A DNA stretch of 64,000 bases from Terriglobales bacterium (GTDB taxonomy: Bacteria; Acidobacteriota; Terriglobia; Terriglobales; Acidobacteriaceae), in assembly GCA_025936825.1 (NCBI GenBank), contig JAICSO010000005.1:1-64000 (forward strand). The letters run 5' to 3'. The position numbers were made by a program, and so were the translations under genes. Shown here one piece after another: positions 27,080 to 36,774 of this stretch; the first letter of the stretch is position 1; each line of letters begins with the position of its first letter. Under the pieces are notes generated by a model. The model did no database searches and was not told the DNA's origin. It saw only the letters and a list, made by a program, of their open reading frames with translations.

Positions 27080-28756
27080 CTACCGCATCGTCTCAATAAA
27101 CGTGACCTTGTTGATTTCCTTCAGCGTGGTCAGCCCTAGCCGCACCTTATCGAGCGCCGACTCGCGGAGAAAGCGCATGCCCTCTTCGCGCGCGGCTCGC
27201 CGGATCTCTGACGTCGGCTTCTTGGCTAAAATCATCTCGCGAATGCGGTCGCTCAGGTCAAGCAGTTCGTGAATTGCCGTACGTCCACGGAACCCAGTTC
27301 CTGCGCACTCGATGCAGCCCTGGCCTTCATAGAACGGCACCTTCGACCATTGCTCAGGATCCAGTCCGCTCGCTTCCAGCACATCCGGCGGATAATGCAC
27401 AACGGTGCGGCACGAGTTGCAGATCAGCCTGACCAGGCGTTGCGCCAGGATGCAGTTGAGTGCCGAAACAAAGTTGTAAGGCTCGACGCCCATATTCAGG
27501 AACCGGCCGAGGACGTCGACTACGTTGTTGGCGTGAACTGTCGTGAATACCAAGTGGCCCGTGAGCGCGGATTGAATCGCGATTTGTGCCGTCTCGGTGT
27601 CGCGGATTTCGCCCACCATGATCTTGTCGGGATCGTGACGCAAAATCGACCGCAAACCGCGAGCAAACGTCAGACCTTTCTTCTCGTTGACCGGAATCTG
27701 CGTGATACCGCGAATCTGGTACTCGACCGGATCCTCAATCGTGATGATCTTGTCTTCTTCAGTCTTGATTTCATTGACGCCGGCATAGAGCGTCGTGGTC
27801 TTGCCGCTTCCAGTTGGCCCAGTCACCAGCACCATCCCGTAAGGCTCGTTGATGTAACGCCGGAATTTGCGCAAATCTTCTTCGTCGAATCCAACCACGT
27901 CAAGCGTTAAGGAGCGGAACTTTTCGCTCATCGACTCCTTGTCGAGTACGCGGAGCACGGCGTCTTCGCCGTGAATCGAAGGCATGATCGAAACGCGGAA
28001 ATCGATTGGCCGCTCGGGCTGGCCATACTTCACCCGGAACCGGCCGTCTTGGGGCACGCGTCGTTCAGAAATATCGAGCTCGCTCATGACCTTGATTCGC
28101 GAAATGATGGTCGAATGATGCTCTTTCGCAATCGGGTTCATGGCCTGCGTCAGTACGCCATCAATGCGGAACTTGATGACCACCGAATCATCGCGCGTCT
28201 CGATATGAATGTCGCTGGCGCGCCTCTGCAGAGCGGTGAAAATCGTGGTGTCCACGAGTCGGATGATCGGGCTCATGTCACCTTGCGCTGTCAGCTTGTC
28301 GATCGAGATGCTCTCGTCTGTGCCTTCTTCCGTTTCTCGCACGACGTTGAGCGTGAAGACCTCGCTGGCATCTTCCAGCACGCGCTTCGACTGCTCGGTT
28401 TTCTTCAGGATTTCAGTGATCTGCCCGAGCGTGGCAACCTTGGTGATGATTCGCTTGTTGAGCAGCAAGCCGATCTCATCGATCATCATCAACTGGCTGG
28501 GATCTGCTATCGCGATGGCCAGCTTGCCGTCGCGCGTCTCTTCCAGTGGAACGAAGTTGTAGCGGAACATCAGCCGGGGATCGATCTTGGTGAAGAGATC
28601 ATGATGGAGCTGGAAGTCGCGCAGATCGACATACTCGCAGCGATACCGACGGGCCACATCCTGCGCCCGAACCACTTCGTCGGAAGCAGCAACGGGCGCA
28701 CCCACTCCGTTCCCGCCGTTTGTTGCTGTCGATTTCTTTTCTACGATGCCAGCCAT
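27080..28756 (-). CDS. pilB: Type IV pilus extension ATPase PilB (GspE family)
   Basis: 558 residues. N-terminal GspE/MshE-type domain (VARRYRCEYVDLRDF, residues about 30-150), Walker A GPTGSGKTTTLY near residue 311, the Asp-box and Walker B region (ITIEDPVEYQIRGITQIPVN, then ILRHDPDKIMVGEIRDTETA), and a zinc-binding tetracysteine (CNSC near 445 and CIEC near 480). It powers pilus assembly. It lies 17 bases downstream of PilC. Confidence 0.94.
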   Translation of the reverse strand: MAGIVEKKSTATNGGNGVGAPVAASDEVVRAQDVARRYRCEYVDLRDFQLHHDLFTKIDPRLMFRYNFVPLEETRDGKLAIAIADPSQLMMIDEIGLLLNKRIITKVATLGQITEILKKTEQSKRVLEDASEVFTLNVVRETEEGTDESISIDKLTAQGDMSPIIRLVDTTIFTALQRRASDIHIETRDDSVVIKFRIDGVLTQAMNPIAKEHHSTIISRIKVMSELDISERRVPQDGRFRVKYGQPERPIDFRVSIMPSIHGEDAVLRVLDKESMSEKFRSLTLDVVGFDEEDLRKFRRYINEPYGMVLVTGPTGSGKTTTLYAGVNEIKTEEDKIITIEDPVEYQIRGITQIPVNEKKGLTFARGLRSILRHDPDKIMVGEIRDTETAQIAIQSALTGHLVFTTVHANNVVDVLGRFLNMGVEPYNFVSALNCILAQRLVRLICNSCRTVVHYPPDVLEASGLDPEQWSKVPFYEGQGCIECAGTGFRGRTAIHELLDLSDRIREMILAKKPTSEIRRAAREEGMRFLRESALDKVRLGLTTLKEINKVTFIETMR

Positions 28757-28773
28757 TGTCGAACCGCCAATCT

Positions 28774-29973
28774 TTAGTGAATGTTTGAGCCCAGACTGAA
28801 TATCGGCAGATAGAGCGAGATCAGAATGCCGCCCACAAATACCGCCATTACGATCAGGATAGCCGGCTCAATCAGGGCCATCGCTGCGCCCAGCGCCGTC
28901 TGCACATCTTCCTCATAAAATTCTGCCACCGAGGTCAGCATTGCCGGCAATGCGCCAGTAGATTCGCCCACCTCAATCATTTCCACCGACAACTCAGGAA
29001 AAATCTTCTGCTGCTCCAGGCTGTAAGCCAGCGACTGGCCCTCCCGTACTCGGACGGAAGCGTTGCGAATTCCGTTCACCACTTTCGTGCTGCTCATCGA
29101 AGCCCCCGCGGTCTCAAGACAGGGAACCAGAGGCATTCCGCCCAGAAGCAGAGTCGAAAGCATACGTGAAAACGTGGCTACCTGATGTTTGATGAGAATG
29201 TCGCCAACCATGGGTATTCCCAGCAGCATCTTGTCGATCCATGCCTTGCCCTTGTCGGTTGCTTTCCATCTCCAAAACAAAAACAGCAACAGCCCCAGGA
29301 CGACAACTCCCACTGGTGCATACTGCTGCGCATGGGTGCCGATGCTGAGCATAATCACCGTGATTGACGGCAATTGCGCATTCAAATCCTGGTATAGCTT
29401 TGCGAACTGTGGCACAACGTACGTCACCAGGAACACGAACATGATAAGAACTACAGACACCAGCAACGTCGGGTACACCAGCGAGACCAGCAACTTTTTC
29501 TTGAATGTCAACGTCAGGCGCTGGAAGCTGATATATCGAGTGAGCACTTCTTCCATGTTCCCACTCTTTTCTCCAGCCATTAACGTCGTGGTGTAAATTT
29601 TTGGAAAAACATTTTGCGCCGAAAAGGCCTCGGAAAGCAGCTCTCCGCCCTTCACCCGTTCGCGGACATTCTGCAACAGTGACCGGAAGTAGTTGTCTTT
29701 CTGCCGTTTAATCAGAAGATCCAGCGATCCCAGAATCGGCAGACCCGCCTTTAGAAGGGTCAAGAACTGCTGATTAAAAATCAGAAAGGTAGACGGTCGC
29801 ACCCTCTTGCCGCGTACTGCACCGCCGCTAAGGATACTTTTCGGCTTGACCCAATAAACCAGAAAGCCTTGTGACGTGAACCGCTCGCGGACTTCGGCCT
29901 CGGAGTAGCCGGACTCCACCTGTTGCGTGAGGTTGCCACGCTCGTCCGCGACTTTCACCAGAAATTCAGCCAT
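28774..29973 (-). CDS. pilC: Type IV pilus inner-membrane platform protein PilC
   Basis: 399 residues with the duplicated T2SS-F domain: FNQQFLTLLKAGLPILGSLD and the equivalent second half (FSRMLSTLLLGGMPLVPCLE), each followed by large hydrophobic segments. Together with PilB it forms the assembly motor. Confidence 0.93.
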   Translation of the reverse strand: MAEFLVKVADERGNLTQQVESGYSEAEVRERFTSQGFLVYWVKPKSILSGGAVRGKRVRPSTFLIFNQQFLTLLKAGLPILGSLDLLIKRQKDNYFRSLLQNVRERVKGGELLSEAFSAQNVFPKIYTTTLMAGEKSGNMEEVLTRYISFQRLTLTFKKKLLVSLVYPTLLVSVVLIMFVFLVTYVVPQFAKLYQDLNAQLPSITVIMLSIGTHAQQYAPVGVVVLGLLLFLFWRWKATDKGKAWIDKMLLGIPMVGDILIKHQVATFSRMLSTLLLGGMPLVPCLETAGASMSSTKVVNGIRNASVRVREGQSLAYSLEQQKIFPELSVEMIEVGESTGALPAMLTSVAEFYEEDVQTALGAAMALIEPAILIVMAVFVGGILISLYLPIFSLGSNIH

Positions 29974-30085
29974 TTATACCAACTGCCCGGAAGTTATTCT
30001 CCTGAGTCTAGCACCGAAAAATGTCGTCTTTACCGCTACTTAGCACCCAAGTGCACCCGAGGTAACCTGCTGAATTCAAGCCCCT

Positions 30086-30760
30086 TTATGGCTGGCCGTT
30101 GGCCAATTCGTCCACCGTCTCGCTCCCCGGGGGAGGAGTGAACTCGAACTGCTTATCCGACAGGACCACGTTCTCCTTTTGATCGGTGAACCGGTATTCG
30201 GTGATGGAATCATCTCGACCCTGAATCAGGATTCGGACGATCCGATAATCGGGGCTGATCTCGAGCAGAACCTGATCCACTTGATCTTCCATCCCACGAG
30301 GGACGCCGCGCAAAATGGAGTCGTCCTGCTTCCAGCTTTGCACGTCGGGCGCAAAAGATAGTCCTTGTAACTCCTTCTCCAGCTTAGTCTTACCTAATAG
30401 AAATGCAAGCGGCGAGCGAAGGTCGTCCAAGTTCTTCAGTGCTGATCTTCGAGCCTGTTTTTCCTGAGGCAAATACAACCATGCATCCTTCCCGTTGCTC
30501 ACAAACAACTTCTCTTCAGGAGAACGATAGTCCCATCGCATCTTGCCCGGTTTTTTCAGGCGTAGCGTCCCTGTCTCAGTCCGCTGGATGCCTGCCCCTT
30601 GGTAGATCTCAGTAAACTCAGCCTCAAGCGATCGCAGGTGGTTATAGTGCTCATCCACACCTTTGGCCACAGCATGGACGTTCGGAAGCGCCTGGGCCCC
30701 ATACGGCACTCCCAGCGCTAGCACAGCGAGCATAACTGCGATTTTCAAGCCGAACTTCAC
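30086..30760 (-). CDS. lolA: Outer-membrane lipoprotein carrier LolA-like protein
   Basis: 224 residues from a GTG at 30760. The start is uncertain: the frame stays open far upstream, but this GTG begins a proper signal peptide (VKFGLKIAVMLAVLALGVPY). The mature domain has the LolA pattern SLEAEFTEIYQGAGIQRTET, GTLRLKKPGKMRWDY and the C-terminal DxRIVRILIQGRDDSITEYRF. LolA shuttles lipoproteins across the periplasm. No ribosome site was seen at this GTG. Confidence 0.82.
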   Translation of the reverse strand: MKFGLKIAVMLAVLALGVPYGAQALPNVHAVAKGVDEHYNHLRSLEAEFTEIYQGAGIQRTETGTLRLKKPGKMRWDYRSPEEKLFVSNGKDAWLYLPQEKQARRSALKNLDDLRSPLAFLLGKTKLEKELQGLSFAPDVQSWKQDDSILRGVPRGMEDQVDQVLLEISPDYRIVRILIQGRDDSITEYRFTDQKENVVLSDKQFEFTPPPGSETVDELANGQP

Positions 30761-31128
30761 AGTGGAAATATATCGGGAGCCCAACGATCCTTCTACTTCT
30801 AGTTTGGATGCAGCTCTGCTGGACCCGCGCATTGTACAGAAATACTCTGAGGCCCACGTCAGCGGAAATGGTTTGGACTTTACAAAGTGTACCGTATCGA
30901 ACCCAATCACAATTCTTGACATCCTGTCCTGGTGAACGATGCTCGGATTCGATCTCCGCTGGAACGTCGTCGCGAAACCTGGCTTGACCCATCCCGCCGC
31001 GGCCTGCCGTATGCTCCCTTTGCGCGACGGGAAGGTGATTTCGCCCGCATGAAACTCCAGCACTGGATGGAACTGGCCGAAACGGCCCTGGCCGGCGACC
31101 GCCCTGATGCCAAAGCGTCCAGAGACGC
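30761..31128. other. Stretch between methyltransferase and LolA genes
   Basis: 368 bases. It would be coding only if LolA started far upstream, which gives no family-like sequence. A plus-strand small ORF at 30932-31147 is listed separately with low confidence. Nothing else was recognised. Confidence 0.5.
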
Positions 31129-31147
31129 TCAATTCCCGGAACGCTGA
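30932..31147 (+). CDS. Possible small hypothetical protein, opposite strand
   Basis: 71 residues from a GTG, mostly hydrophilic, with LDPSRRGLPYAPFARREGDF in the middle and a helical end. It overlaps the methyltransferase 3' end by 19 bases on the opposite strand. No ribosome site. It reads more like protein than its neighbours in other frames, but support is weak. Confidence 0.3.
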   Translation: MNDARIRSPLERRRETWLDPSRRGLPYAPFARREGDFARMKLQHWMELAETALAGDRPDAKASRDAQFPER

Positions 31148-31932
31148 GCTTGGAAAATCGTGTACTGCTCGGTTCCAGCCGTCTTCCTGAACCCTCCTGA
31201 CTGCAACACAATATCCTCGAACAGAGGGTTTGCATAGATGAGCCATACCGGTCGTGGATTCCTCCGCATGGAGGCAACAAGGTTCGCAATTACTTTCCTG
31301 AATCCGCTCTCCGGCAGGGGGTGGAACACGAAAATCACGAGCGGCTCGGAAGGGAACTCAAAAGCCGTGGCATCTGCCAGTCGCGCCTCAATCTGCTTGC
31401 ATCTTTTCCGTGCGTCGGGAAATTTGCGGATGTTGTCTTCCGCGATTGCATTCAGCTCAGGAAGAAATTCCACGCCAATGATTCGCCGGAATGGATACTC
31501 CGACGCCATCAGCAGCGGCCGCCCCTTTCCGGATCCGATGTCGATGAATGTGAAGTGCCCGTAGTCAATCGCCAGCGCGTTGAGCATCTCCTGGAACAAT
31601 GACGACTCGATCGGCTGGTACGACGAGTTCAGCAGCCCGATGAATCGTGCGCGCCAGGAAACATTGGCGCTGGTTGTGTCGACCCGGTGCTCCCAGTCAT
31701 AGTCGACATCTCCATAGCGCTGGCGCGCCCGGTCCGGCATGGAATCACGAATAAATTCCCCTCCGATTGCGAGAAGTGTGCGTGCCGTGCGGAAGAACCC
31801 AGCGCGCGGGCGATGCTCGTCCCACCAGGCTTGGAGTTCCGAGATGACTGTGGGTTGGCCGTTGCGCAAGTGAGTTCGACCGGTAAGGTGTGGTCTTGGA
31901 GCAACGCAAATTTTGCGCCGATGCCGCTTCAT
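31129..31932 (-). CDS. Class I SAM-dependent methyltransferase
   Basis: 267 residues with GGAG seven bases before the ATG. Motif I is FIDIGSGKGRPLLMASEYPF near residue 129, followed by IIGVEFLPELNAIAEDNI, the acidic post-I region. The sequence resembles the DOT1-like/SAM methyltransferase group. The substrate is unknown. It lies within the ABC-to-pilus gene series. Confidence 0.82.
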   Translation of the reverse strand: MKRHRRKICVAPRPHLTGRTHLRNGQPTVISELQAWWDEHRPRAGFFRTARTLLAIGGEFIRDSMPDRARQRYGDVDYDWEHRVDTTSANVSWRARFIGLLNSSYQPIESSLFQEMLNALAIDYGHFTFIDIGSGKGRPLLMASEYPFRRIIGVEFLPELNAIAEDNIRKFPDARKRCKQIEARLADATAFEFPSEPLVIFVFHPLPESGFRKVIANLVASMRRNPRPVWLIYANPLFEDIVLQSGGFRKTAGTEQYTIFQAQRSGN

Positions 31933-31970
31933 CGGCGTTCTCCGCGTCAGTCCGCAAATTGAATCTTAGA

Positions 31971-32873
31971 TTAACGCCGTCTTGGAACGTAGCCGGAAGG
32001 CAATGCTTTTTCAGAATATGGAAAATCCGCGGGCTGAGACACGAAGACGTGCCCATCATCATCCAGTCGATATTGCGTTCCTGTCGGGTCAACAGGGATG
32101 CCTCTCAACATTCCCGCCCGCACCAGATCTGCGAAGCTCGAGGGATTTCTCCCGGTTCTTTGCCGGTAGGCCGCCACAATTTGCTCCAGCTCTTCGCATT
32201 GCAGATCGGCAGTCAATGACACCAGGTGGGACTTTGCATTGTCTCGAATCTGCGGGTCATGAGTCGTCTCGTACACCGAGGTCCAAAGCATCTGCGCAGT
32301 TCGTGTTTCTCCCCCGTGCTGGGCCGTCTGTGCGGCCATAATCCTCAAGAACGGATGAGCATTCGGAACGTGGGATCCCCGCTCAAACGCATCCGAGGCT
32401 TTGGCATAATCCTTCAGGTCGTAATACACGAAACCCAAGTCGTAATAAAGGTGCCAGTCATCCGGGTTATTGCGGATTCCATATTCGACCAGTTCGATTG
32501 CTTGCTCCGGCAATCCAGCCCCGAGCGGCGGACGGGACGCGAGAAACGCTGCTCCAAATTCGTATGCAGGCACGAGGTGTGGGTCGAGTTGTGTGGTGAT
32601 GTTCAGCAGCGGCCACAGCAGCTTATACTCACCGCTGTCGTTGTGATGCTGTTCGCCGAAATACTGCACTGCGCGTGTCCAATACACATCCGCGAGCAAG
32701 CCTTCGTAGCCCAGGCTCAAATGCTTCAGCAGCCTTGGTGAGGAAATGTAGATTGTTTCTTCGAGTGTTGCGTTCTCCCGCAATCGATCGACGAGGCGCA
32801 ACAGGAAGACAGAGCCTGCGCAGGAGAGTATCAACAGCGCTGCGGCAATTCGGATAGTCCTTCGTCGCCTCAT
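31971..32873 (-). CDS. Membrane-anchored TPR protein
   Basis: 300 residues. A basic N-terminus and a single hydrophobic helix (IRIAAALLILSCAGSVFLLR) anchor it; the rest shows TPR-like helices (DDWHLYYDLGFVYYDLKDYA). The start overlaps the ABC permease stop by four bases, so it is translationally coupled to the transporter and probably works with it. The C-terminus ends with a segment (RGIPVDPTGTQYRLDDDGHV) seen in pseudopilin-type and TPR proteins. Confidence 0.75.
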   Translation of the reverse strand: MRRRRTIRIAAALLILSCAGSVFLLRLVDRLRENATLEETIYISSPRLLKHLSLGYEGLLADVYWTRAVQYFGEQHHNDSGEYKLLWPLLNITTQLDPHLVPAYEFGAAFLASRPPLGAGLPEQAIELVEYGIRNNPDDWHLYYDLGFVYYDLKDYAKASDAFERGSHVPNAHPFLRIMAAQTAQHGGETRTAQMLWTSVYETTHDPQIRDNAKSHLVSLTADLQCEELEQIVAAYRQRTGRNPSSFADLVRAGMLRGIPVDPTGTQYRLDDDGHVFVSQPADFPYSEKALPSGYVPRRR

Positions 32874-33646
32874 TTGAGATTCCGGTACTCAAAGATCACG
32901 ATGGCGCCGCTGAGTACTGCGACTATGTAAACCAGAGCGTAGGCTGTGTTCCAGAAAACTAATTGCCCGGAAACGCCATTGCCATGTGCAACTTGATTGA
33001 TGATATTCAGCGCGGAGAAGTTCGGAATGGCATACACCGCTATCACTGCCATCCAATGCTGCAACCCGTGAGACAATCCGACGAATCCTCGGAGGTCTTC
33101 CGCAAAGCTGCCGGCGACAAAAAGGCAGAAGGTGAAAACGGCGGAGAGCAGCGGGGACGAGAAAGACGAAAAGAACAGGGCCAGAGCCGTTGTAATCAGG
33201 AATTGCAAGACAATGAAATAAATTGCAACGAGCACCCAGGCATCGGATCCGTGCAATTGCCGCGAGACGTACAAAAGAGCTGCGAACACTCCGACCGCCA
33301 TACATGATGCGTTGACGACCAGAGTTCCGGACAGCCCAACAAATTTGCCCGCAATGAATTCCCATCGCGCCACGGGTCGCGAGAGCACAGTGTAAAGCGT
33401 GCGTTTTTCGATTTCCTTCGAAACCAGCCCAATCCCGATAAAGATTGCGATCACGACGCCAAACAGCGCTACTGCAGTGAGGCCAAGATTGATGACTACC
33501 AATCGCTCGATCTGGATCGAAATCTGGCCTACTAGAATTGCTGCGCCCGTCAACAACAGTGCAAACGCAATCAGGTTATAGAGCACACGATCGCGTACCG
33601 CTTCACGAAAGGTGTTGGCCGCAATATGAAAAATTCGAGAACTCAT
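32870..33646 (-). CDS. ABC-2 type transporter permease
   Basis: 258 residues, six predicted membrane helices; it has the ABC-2 layout with KEIEKRTLYTVLSRPVARWE after the second helix, a feature of NosY/CcmB-like exporter permeases. Overlaps the ATPase stop by four bases and the TPR gene start by four. Confidence 0.85.
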   Translation of the reverse strand: MSSRIFHIAANTFREAVRDRVLYNLIAFALLLTGAAILVGQISIQIERLVVINLGLTAVALFGVVIAIFIGIGLVSKEIEKRTLYTVLSRPVARWEFIAGKFVGLSGTLVVNASCMAVGVFAALLYVSRQLHGSDAWVLVAIYFIVLQFLITTALALFFSSFSSPLLSAVFTFCLFVAGSFAEDLRGFVGLSHGLQHWMAVIAVYAIPNFSALNIINQVAHGNGVSGQLVFWNTAYALVYIVAVLSGAIVIFEYRNLK

Positions 33647-34593
33647 TGCGCGGCCTTTCCGTTCGCAGCGGCGGCAGACGGTTGGTCGGGCGACAGTTGC
33701 GCCATGAAGTAATCCTCAAGCGATACTCGCACCGGTGTAACCGAGATCAGTCGCAGCTTTTCGCGCCGGAGTGTCTCTATTACGTTGTCTTGCTGGTCGC
33801 TCGGCACTACAGCCCGAACCGTGTCGCCGGCGATGCGACATGCTGCGCTTCTCAATGATGGAGGCACAGAAGTCCCCGCCCACACAATTTCGACCTGTCC
33901 GCGAAGTCCCGCAGTCAGTTCTTCCACGGCTCCCACTCCGCGGAGCATGCCTTGGTTCAGAATGGCCACACGATCGCACAATGCCTCCGCATCGGAGAGA
34001 ATGTGGGTGGAAAAGAACACTGTCTTTCCCTCATTTTTCAACTGCTCGATTAGGACGCGCACTTCGCGCCGGCCCATGGGATCCAATCCAGACATCGGCT
34101 CGTCAAGAAAGACGACCTTGGGATCGTGGAGGATTGCCTGTGCAATGCCGGCCCGCTGCAGCATGCCTTTCGAAAACTTGCGCAATTGCACACCAGCCGA
34201 ATCTTTTAGTCCAACGTGTTCAAGCACGGTATCCACTCTGGCTGTGAGTTGCTTTGAATTCACTCCTGACAACTGGCCGTAGTACCGCAGCAGTTCATGC
34301 GCAGTCAGATAGTCGTAGAAATACGGCTGCTCGGGAAGAAATCCGATCTGTGCCTTCATGCGCGGATCGTCCAAGTCCATGCCGAGGATTTTGGCGCTGC
34401 CGCCAGTAGGGAAGACCAGCCCCATCAGCATCTTCAGGGTGGTCGTCTTGCCCGCGCCATTCGGACCAAGAAACCCAAAGATTTCGCCTTGTTCAACGAC
34501 GAAGCTCAGAGGATGCAAGGCGCGCTTCGGCCTCTTTCGCCAGAAGCCGACGTGATACACCTTCTCCAACCCAAGAATTTCGATTGCAGGCAC
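33643..34593 (-). CDS. ABC transporter ATP-binding protein
   Basis: 316 residues from a GTG at 34593, chosen because [17 protein letters not shown] starts the normal ABC fold; an upstream ATG at 34692 would add 33 unrelated residues. Walker [12 protein letters not shown]-loop LPEQPYF, signature [15 protein letters not shown], Walker [14 protein letters not shown] and the switch His in STHIL are all present. It is the start of the coupled ATPase-permease-TPR operon. TATAAT lies directly before the GTG, which would give a leaderless message. Confidence 0.92.
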   Translation of the reverse strand: MPAIEILGLEKVYHVGFWRKRPKRALHPLSFVVEQGEIFGFLGPNGAGKTTTLKMLMGLVFPTGGSAKILGMDLDDPRMKAQIGFLPEQPYFYDYLTAHELLRYYGQLSGVNSKQLTARVDTVLEHVGLKDSAGVQLRKFSKGMLQRAGIAQAILHDPKVVFLDEPMSGLDPMGRREVRVLIEQLKNEGKTVFFSTHILSDAEALCDRVAILNQGMLRGVGAVEELTAGLRGQVEIVWAGTSVPPSLRSAACRIAGDTVRAVVPSDQQDNVIETLRREKLRLISVTPVRVSLEDYFMAQLSPDQPSAAAANGKAAQ

Positions 34594-34599
34594 GGAGAA

Positions 34600-34605
34600 A
34601 TTATA
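34600..34605 (-). promoter_or_regulatory. Candidate -10 box right before the ABC ATPase start
   Basis: A perfect TATAAT (minus strand) ends seven bases before the GTG at 34593. No -35 or Shine-Dalgarno was found, so a leaderless transcript is possible but unproven. Confidence 0.35.
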
Positions 34606-34834
34606 ACGAGCGACAGAGTAAGGAGGGAGCGTTACGAAGGTTTCCGCGGGCAAATGGCAGGCCAGCACATTCAGGAGCTTGCTTGTTTGCACAGCGGATT
34701 TGCTCCAACTTGTGACGCATCGCTTTTCAGCTTGTGAACCGCGTCCCGAGTCTCCTGCACTGAGGAGTGACCGTCGTTACCATTACGCTTCAACTCCAAT
34801 GAAGTGCAACTAGTGCCCGAATTAGTATTAACGG

Positions 34835-36037
34835 ATGACAGTGCGGCTAACCCTCGCTTCTGTACTGCTTGAAGGGCTGTCTTTTGCACTGTTCTTCTTT
34901 AGAATCGATTCTCTCCCCATTCGCCAAATCGACGAGAACTACTATGTGCCGGCAGCGAGAGCCTTTCTTGGCGGGACAGCGGACGACACGCTGCAACATC
35001 CACCGTTGGGAAAAATCATCATCGCTGTCGGTATCAGGGTACTGGGGGATCGGCCGGAAGGTTGGCGCCTTGCCAGTGCGGTCTTCGGCTCAATTACTCT
35101 GGTTGCTATTTTCATCTGGGCCTACATGCTGACCCAAGATTTTGGCCTCGCTTTGTTCGCTGCAATTCTTACGATTTTCAACAATTTCCTCTATGTCATG
35201 GCACGTATTGCCATGCTCGACGTGTTTTACTTTACATTCGTCCTGCTTGGGATTTTGGCGTTCACCCGCGCAATTCTGACAACAGATCTGTCGCTTTTCC
35301 GGAGACGCGTATTTGTATTCGTAGCAGGCCTCATGTTCGGGGCTGCCATCTCTTGCAAGTGGACCGGCATCGTCTTCCAAGCATGCCTTTTGTTGTTATT
35401 GCTATATCTTCGGATTTCAGACAGTCACAAAGTCCGCGAATTAGGACTCGCAACTCTAGTCCTGGGCTTGGGAGTTGTTCCGTTGGCCACGTATTACACG
35501 GTGTTCGGACTCGCGAGTATGGCGCTTCACCTGCCATTCTCTCTGCACGAATTTGTCGCCCAAAATGTCTCTATGTGGAAATGGCACAGAGCAGTGCCGG
35601 GCAATCCCACACTTAATGTGCGTTGGTATCAGTGGTTCTTTCGCTCCAGCCCGGAACGAGCTTTCTCCTACTTAGTAGGTAATTTCGTGGTTATGTGGAC
35701 CGGTGTCGGCGCGGTAATCCTATGCGCCTGGAACTGGTGGAAGAATCGTACCCTGGCCGTCGCAGAAGCGATGTTAGTTCTGCTCTACTCTGCTAACGTT
35801 CTACAGTGGGTGGTCATTCCACAGAGGGTTACCTGTTACTACTACTACTATCCCTCTGCGATGTTGCTCGGTGTGGCCATAGCATTAGCTATTGGCAGGG
35901 CAGGACGGCCTTCGTGGGCGGGCGTGCGCGTCAGTTTGGTTCTAATGATTGCCACCTTCCTGTTTTTCCTGTTTTCCTATCCTCACATGGCAGGCTTGCA
36001 AGCACCTTTCGATTGTGCACTCGGTTGCTGGCCCTAA
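34835..36037 (+). CDS. PMT-type (GT39) protein mannosyltransferase
   Basis: 400 residues with about 9-10 membrane helices. DENYYVPAARAFLGG in the first periplasmic loop and HPPLGKIIIAVGIRV are the PMT acid pair and the conserved H-P-P-L-G-K motif of GT39 enzymes. These use polyprenyl-phosphate mannose to modify secreted proteins. It is shorter than most PMTs (about 500), but the frame ends naturally. It is convergent with two pilin genes, suggesting pilin glycosylation; that is inference. Confidence 0.78.
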   Translation: MTVRLTLASVLLEGLSFALFFFRIDSLPIRQIDENYYVPAARAFLGGTADDTLQHPPLGKIIIAVGIRVLGDRPEGWRLASAVFGSITLVAIFIWAYMLTQDFGLALFAAILTIFNNFLYVMARIAMLDVFYFTFVLLGILAFTRAILTTDLSLFRRRVFVFVAGLMFGAAISCKWTGIVFQACLLLLLLYLRISDSHKVRELGLATLVLGLGVVPLATYYTVFGLASMALHLPFSLHEFVAQNVSMWKWHRAVPGNPTLNVRWYQWFFRSSPERAFSYLVGNFVVMWTGVGAVILCAWNWWKNRTLAVAEAMLVLLYSANVLQWVVIPQRVTCYYYYYPSAMLLGVAIALAIGRAGRPSWAGVRVSLVLMIATFLFFLFSYPHMAGLQAPFDCALGCWP

Positions 36038-36069
36038 CATCCCGAGTGACACTTGCAGCAGTTCCAGAT

Positions 36070-36582
36070 TTATATCGGGGAGTACGCCACGCATGCGGAC
36101 ACGGTTGTAACGGGTGTAGTGCTTGGCCCTGGATCCGCGCGAAGAGCATTGTCGTTCGTAGTGCAGAAAAGTCGAATTCCAGTGACATTTGGGTTGAGCG
36201 GCGCTGCGCCGACCACAAACGTGTCATTGACACCCCCGCTGGTGCTCGCGCTCCCCACCGCACTGAATACATATCCGCTTTTGCCCTGTGTTCCAGGACC
36301 CGCGTTCGACAACGGATCCGGAACCAAACAGGCGGTGGTGCTTGAAGGCGCGCACGGCTCAGGTCCCCCAAGATGCGACAATTGCACCGCATACCCGATC
36401 GATGGATAGGAGCTGTAGTAAAGAATTTCGGATGTTTTGATCTGGCGAACCGACGATGCTGCTGATGCCTCATTTGCAGAAATCCGCGCTTTGACGAGGT
36501 TGGGCACTGCGATAGCCGCGATGATTAAGATGATAGCGACTACGATCAGCAGTTCGATCAGTGAGAAGCCCCCTTGACGCAT
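36070..36582 (-). CDS. pilA: Type IV pilin PilA, paralogue 1
   Basis: 170 residues from ATG 36582; a GTG three codons upstream is possible. The leader MRQGG is cut before FSLIELLIVVAIILIIAAIA, with Glu at +5 as required by prepilin peptidase. The globular domain shares VRxIxTxExxYxxSYP and the end S-A-C-x-A-x-S-P-I with the second pilin, so they are paralogues. GGTGG lies seven bases before the start. Confidence 0.9.
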   Translation of the reverse strand: MRQGGFSLIELLIVVAIILIIAAIAVPNLVKARISANEASAASSVRQIKTSEILYYSSYPSIGYAVQLSHLGGPEPCAPSSTTACLVPDPLSNAGPGTQGKSGYVFSAVGSASTSGGVNDTFVVGAAPLNPNVTGIRLFCTTNDNALRADPGPSTTPVTTVSACVAYSPI

Positions 36583-36774
36583 TCTGTCCACCCCAACGAT
36601 TTACTTGCAGTTCACGTGCCGAACGCATCCTCTCTCAGGACCAAAGGTCACTCCCCTCGATTGGTATTCGAGATGACGCTCCTAAGAAAAACAAAAGGAG
36701 CATCGAACTTGCGTCCGACGCTCCCGGCTCTGTACCCTCCCCCAGGTACTTTGCCAACTTGTACTTCAATTTAA

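Noticed and set aside
27971-28777. Plus-strand open frame across pilB
   Set aside because: Antisense to the strongly conserved PilB ATPase and lacks recognisable sequence.
35806-36345. Frame-shifted continuation of the PMT gene
   Set aside because: Continuation in another frame gives no membrane-helix pattern; the PMT frame ends normally at 36037.
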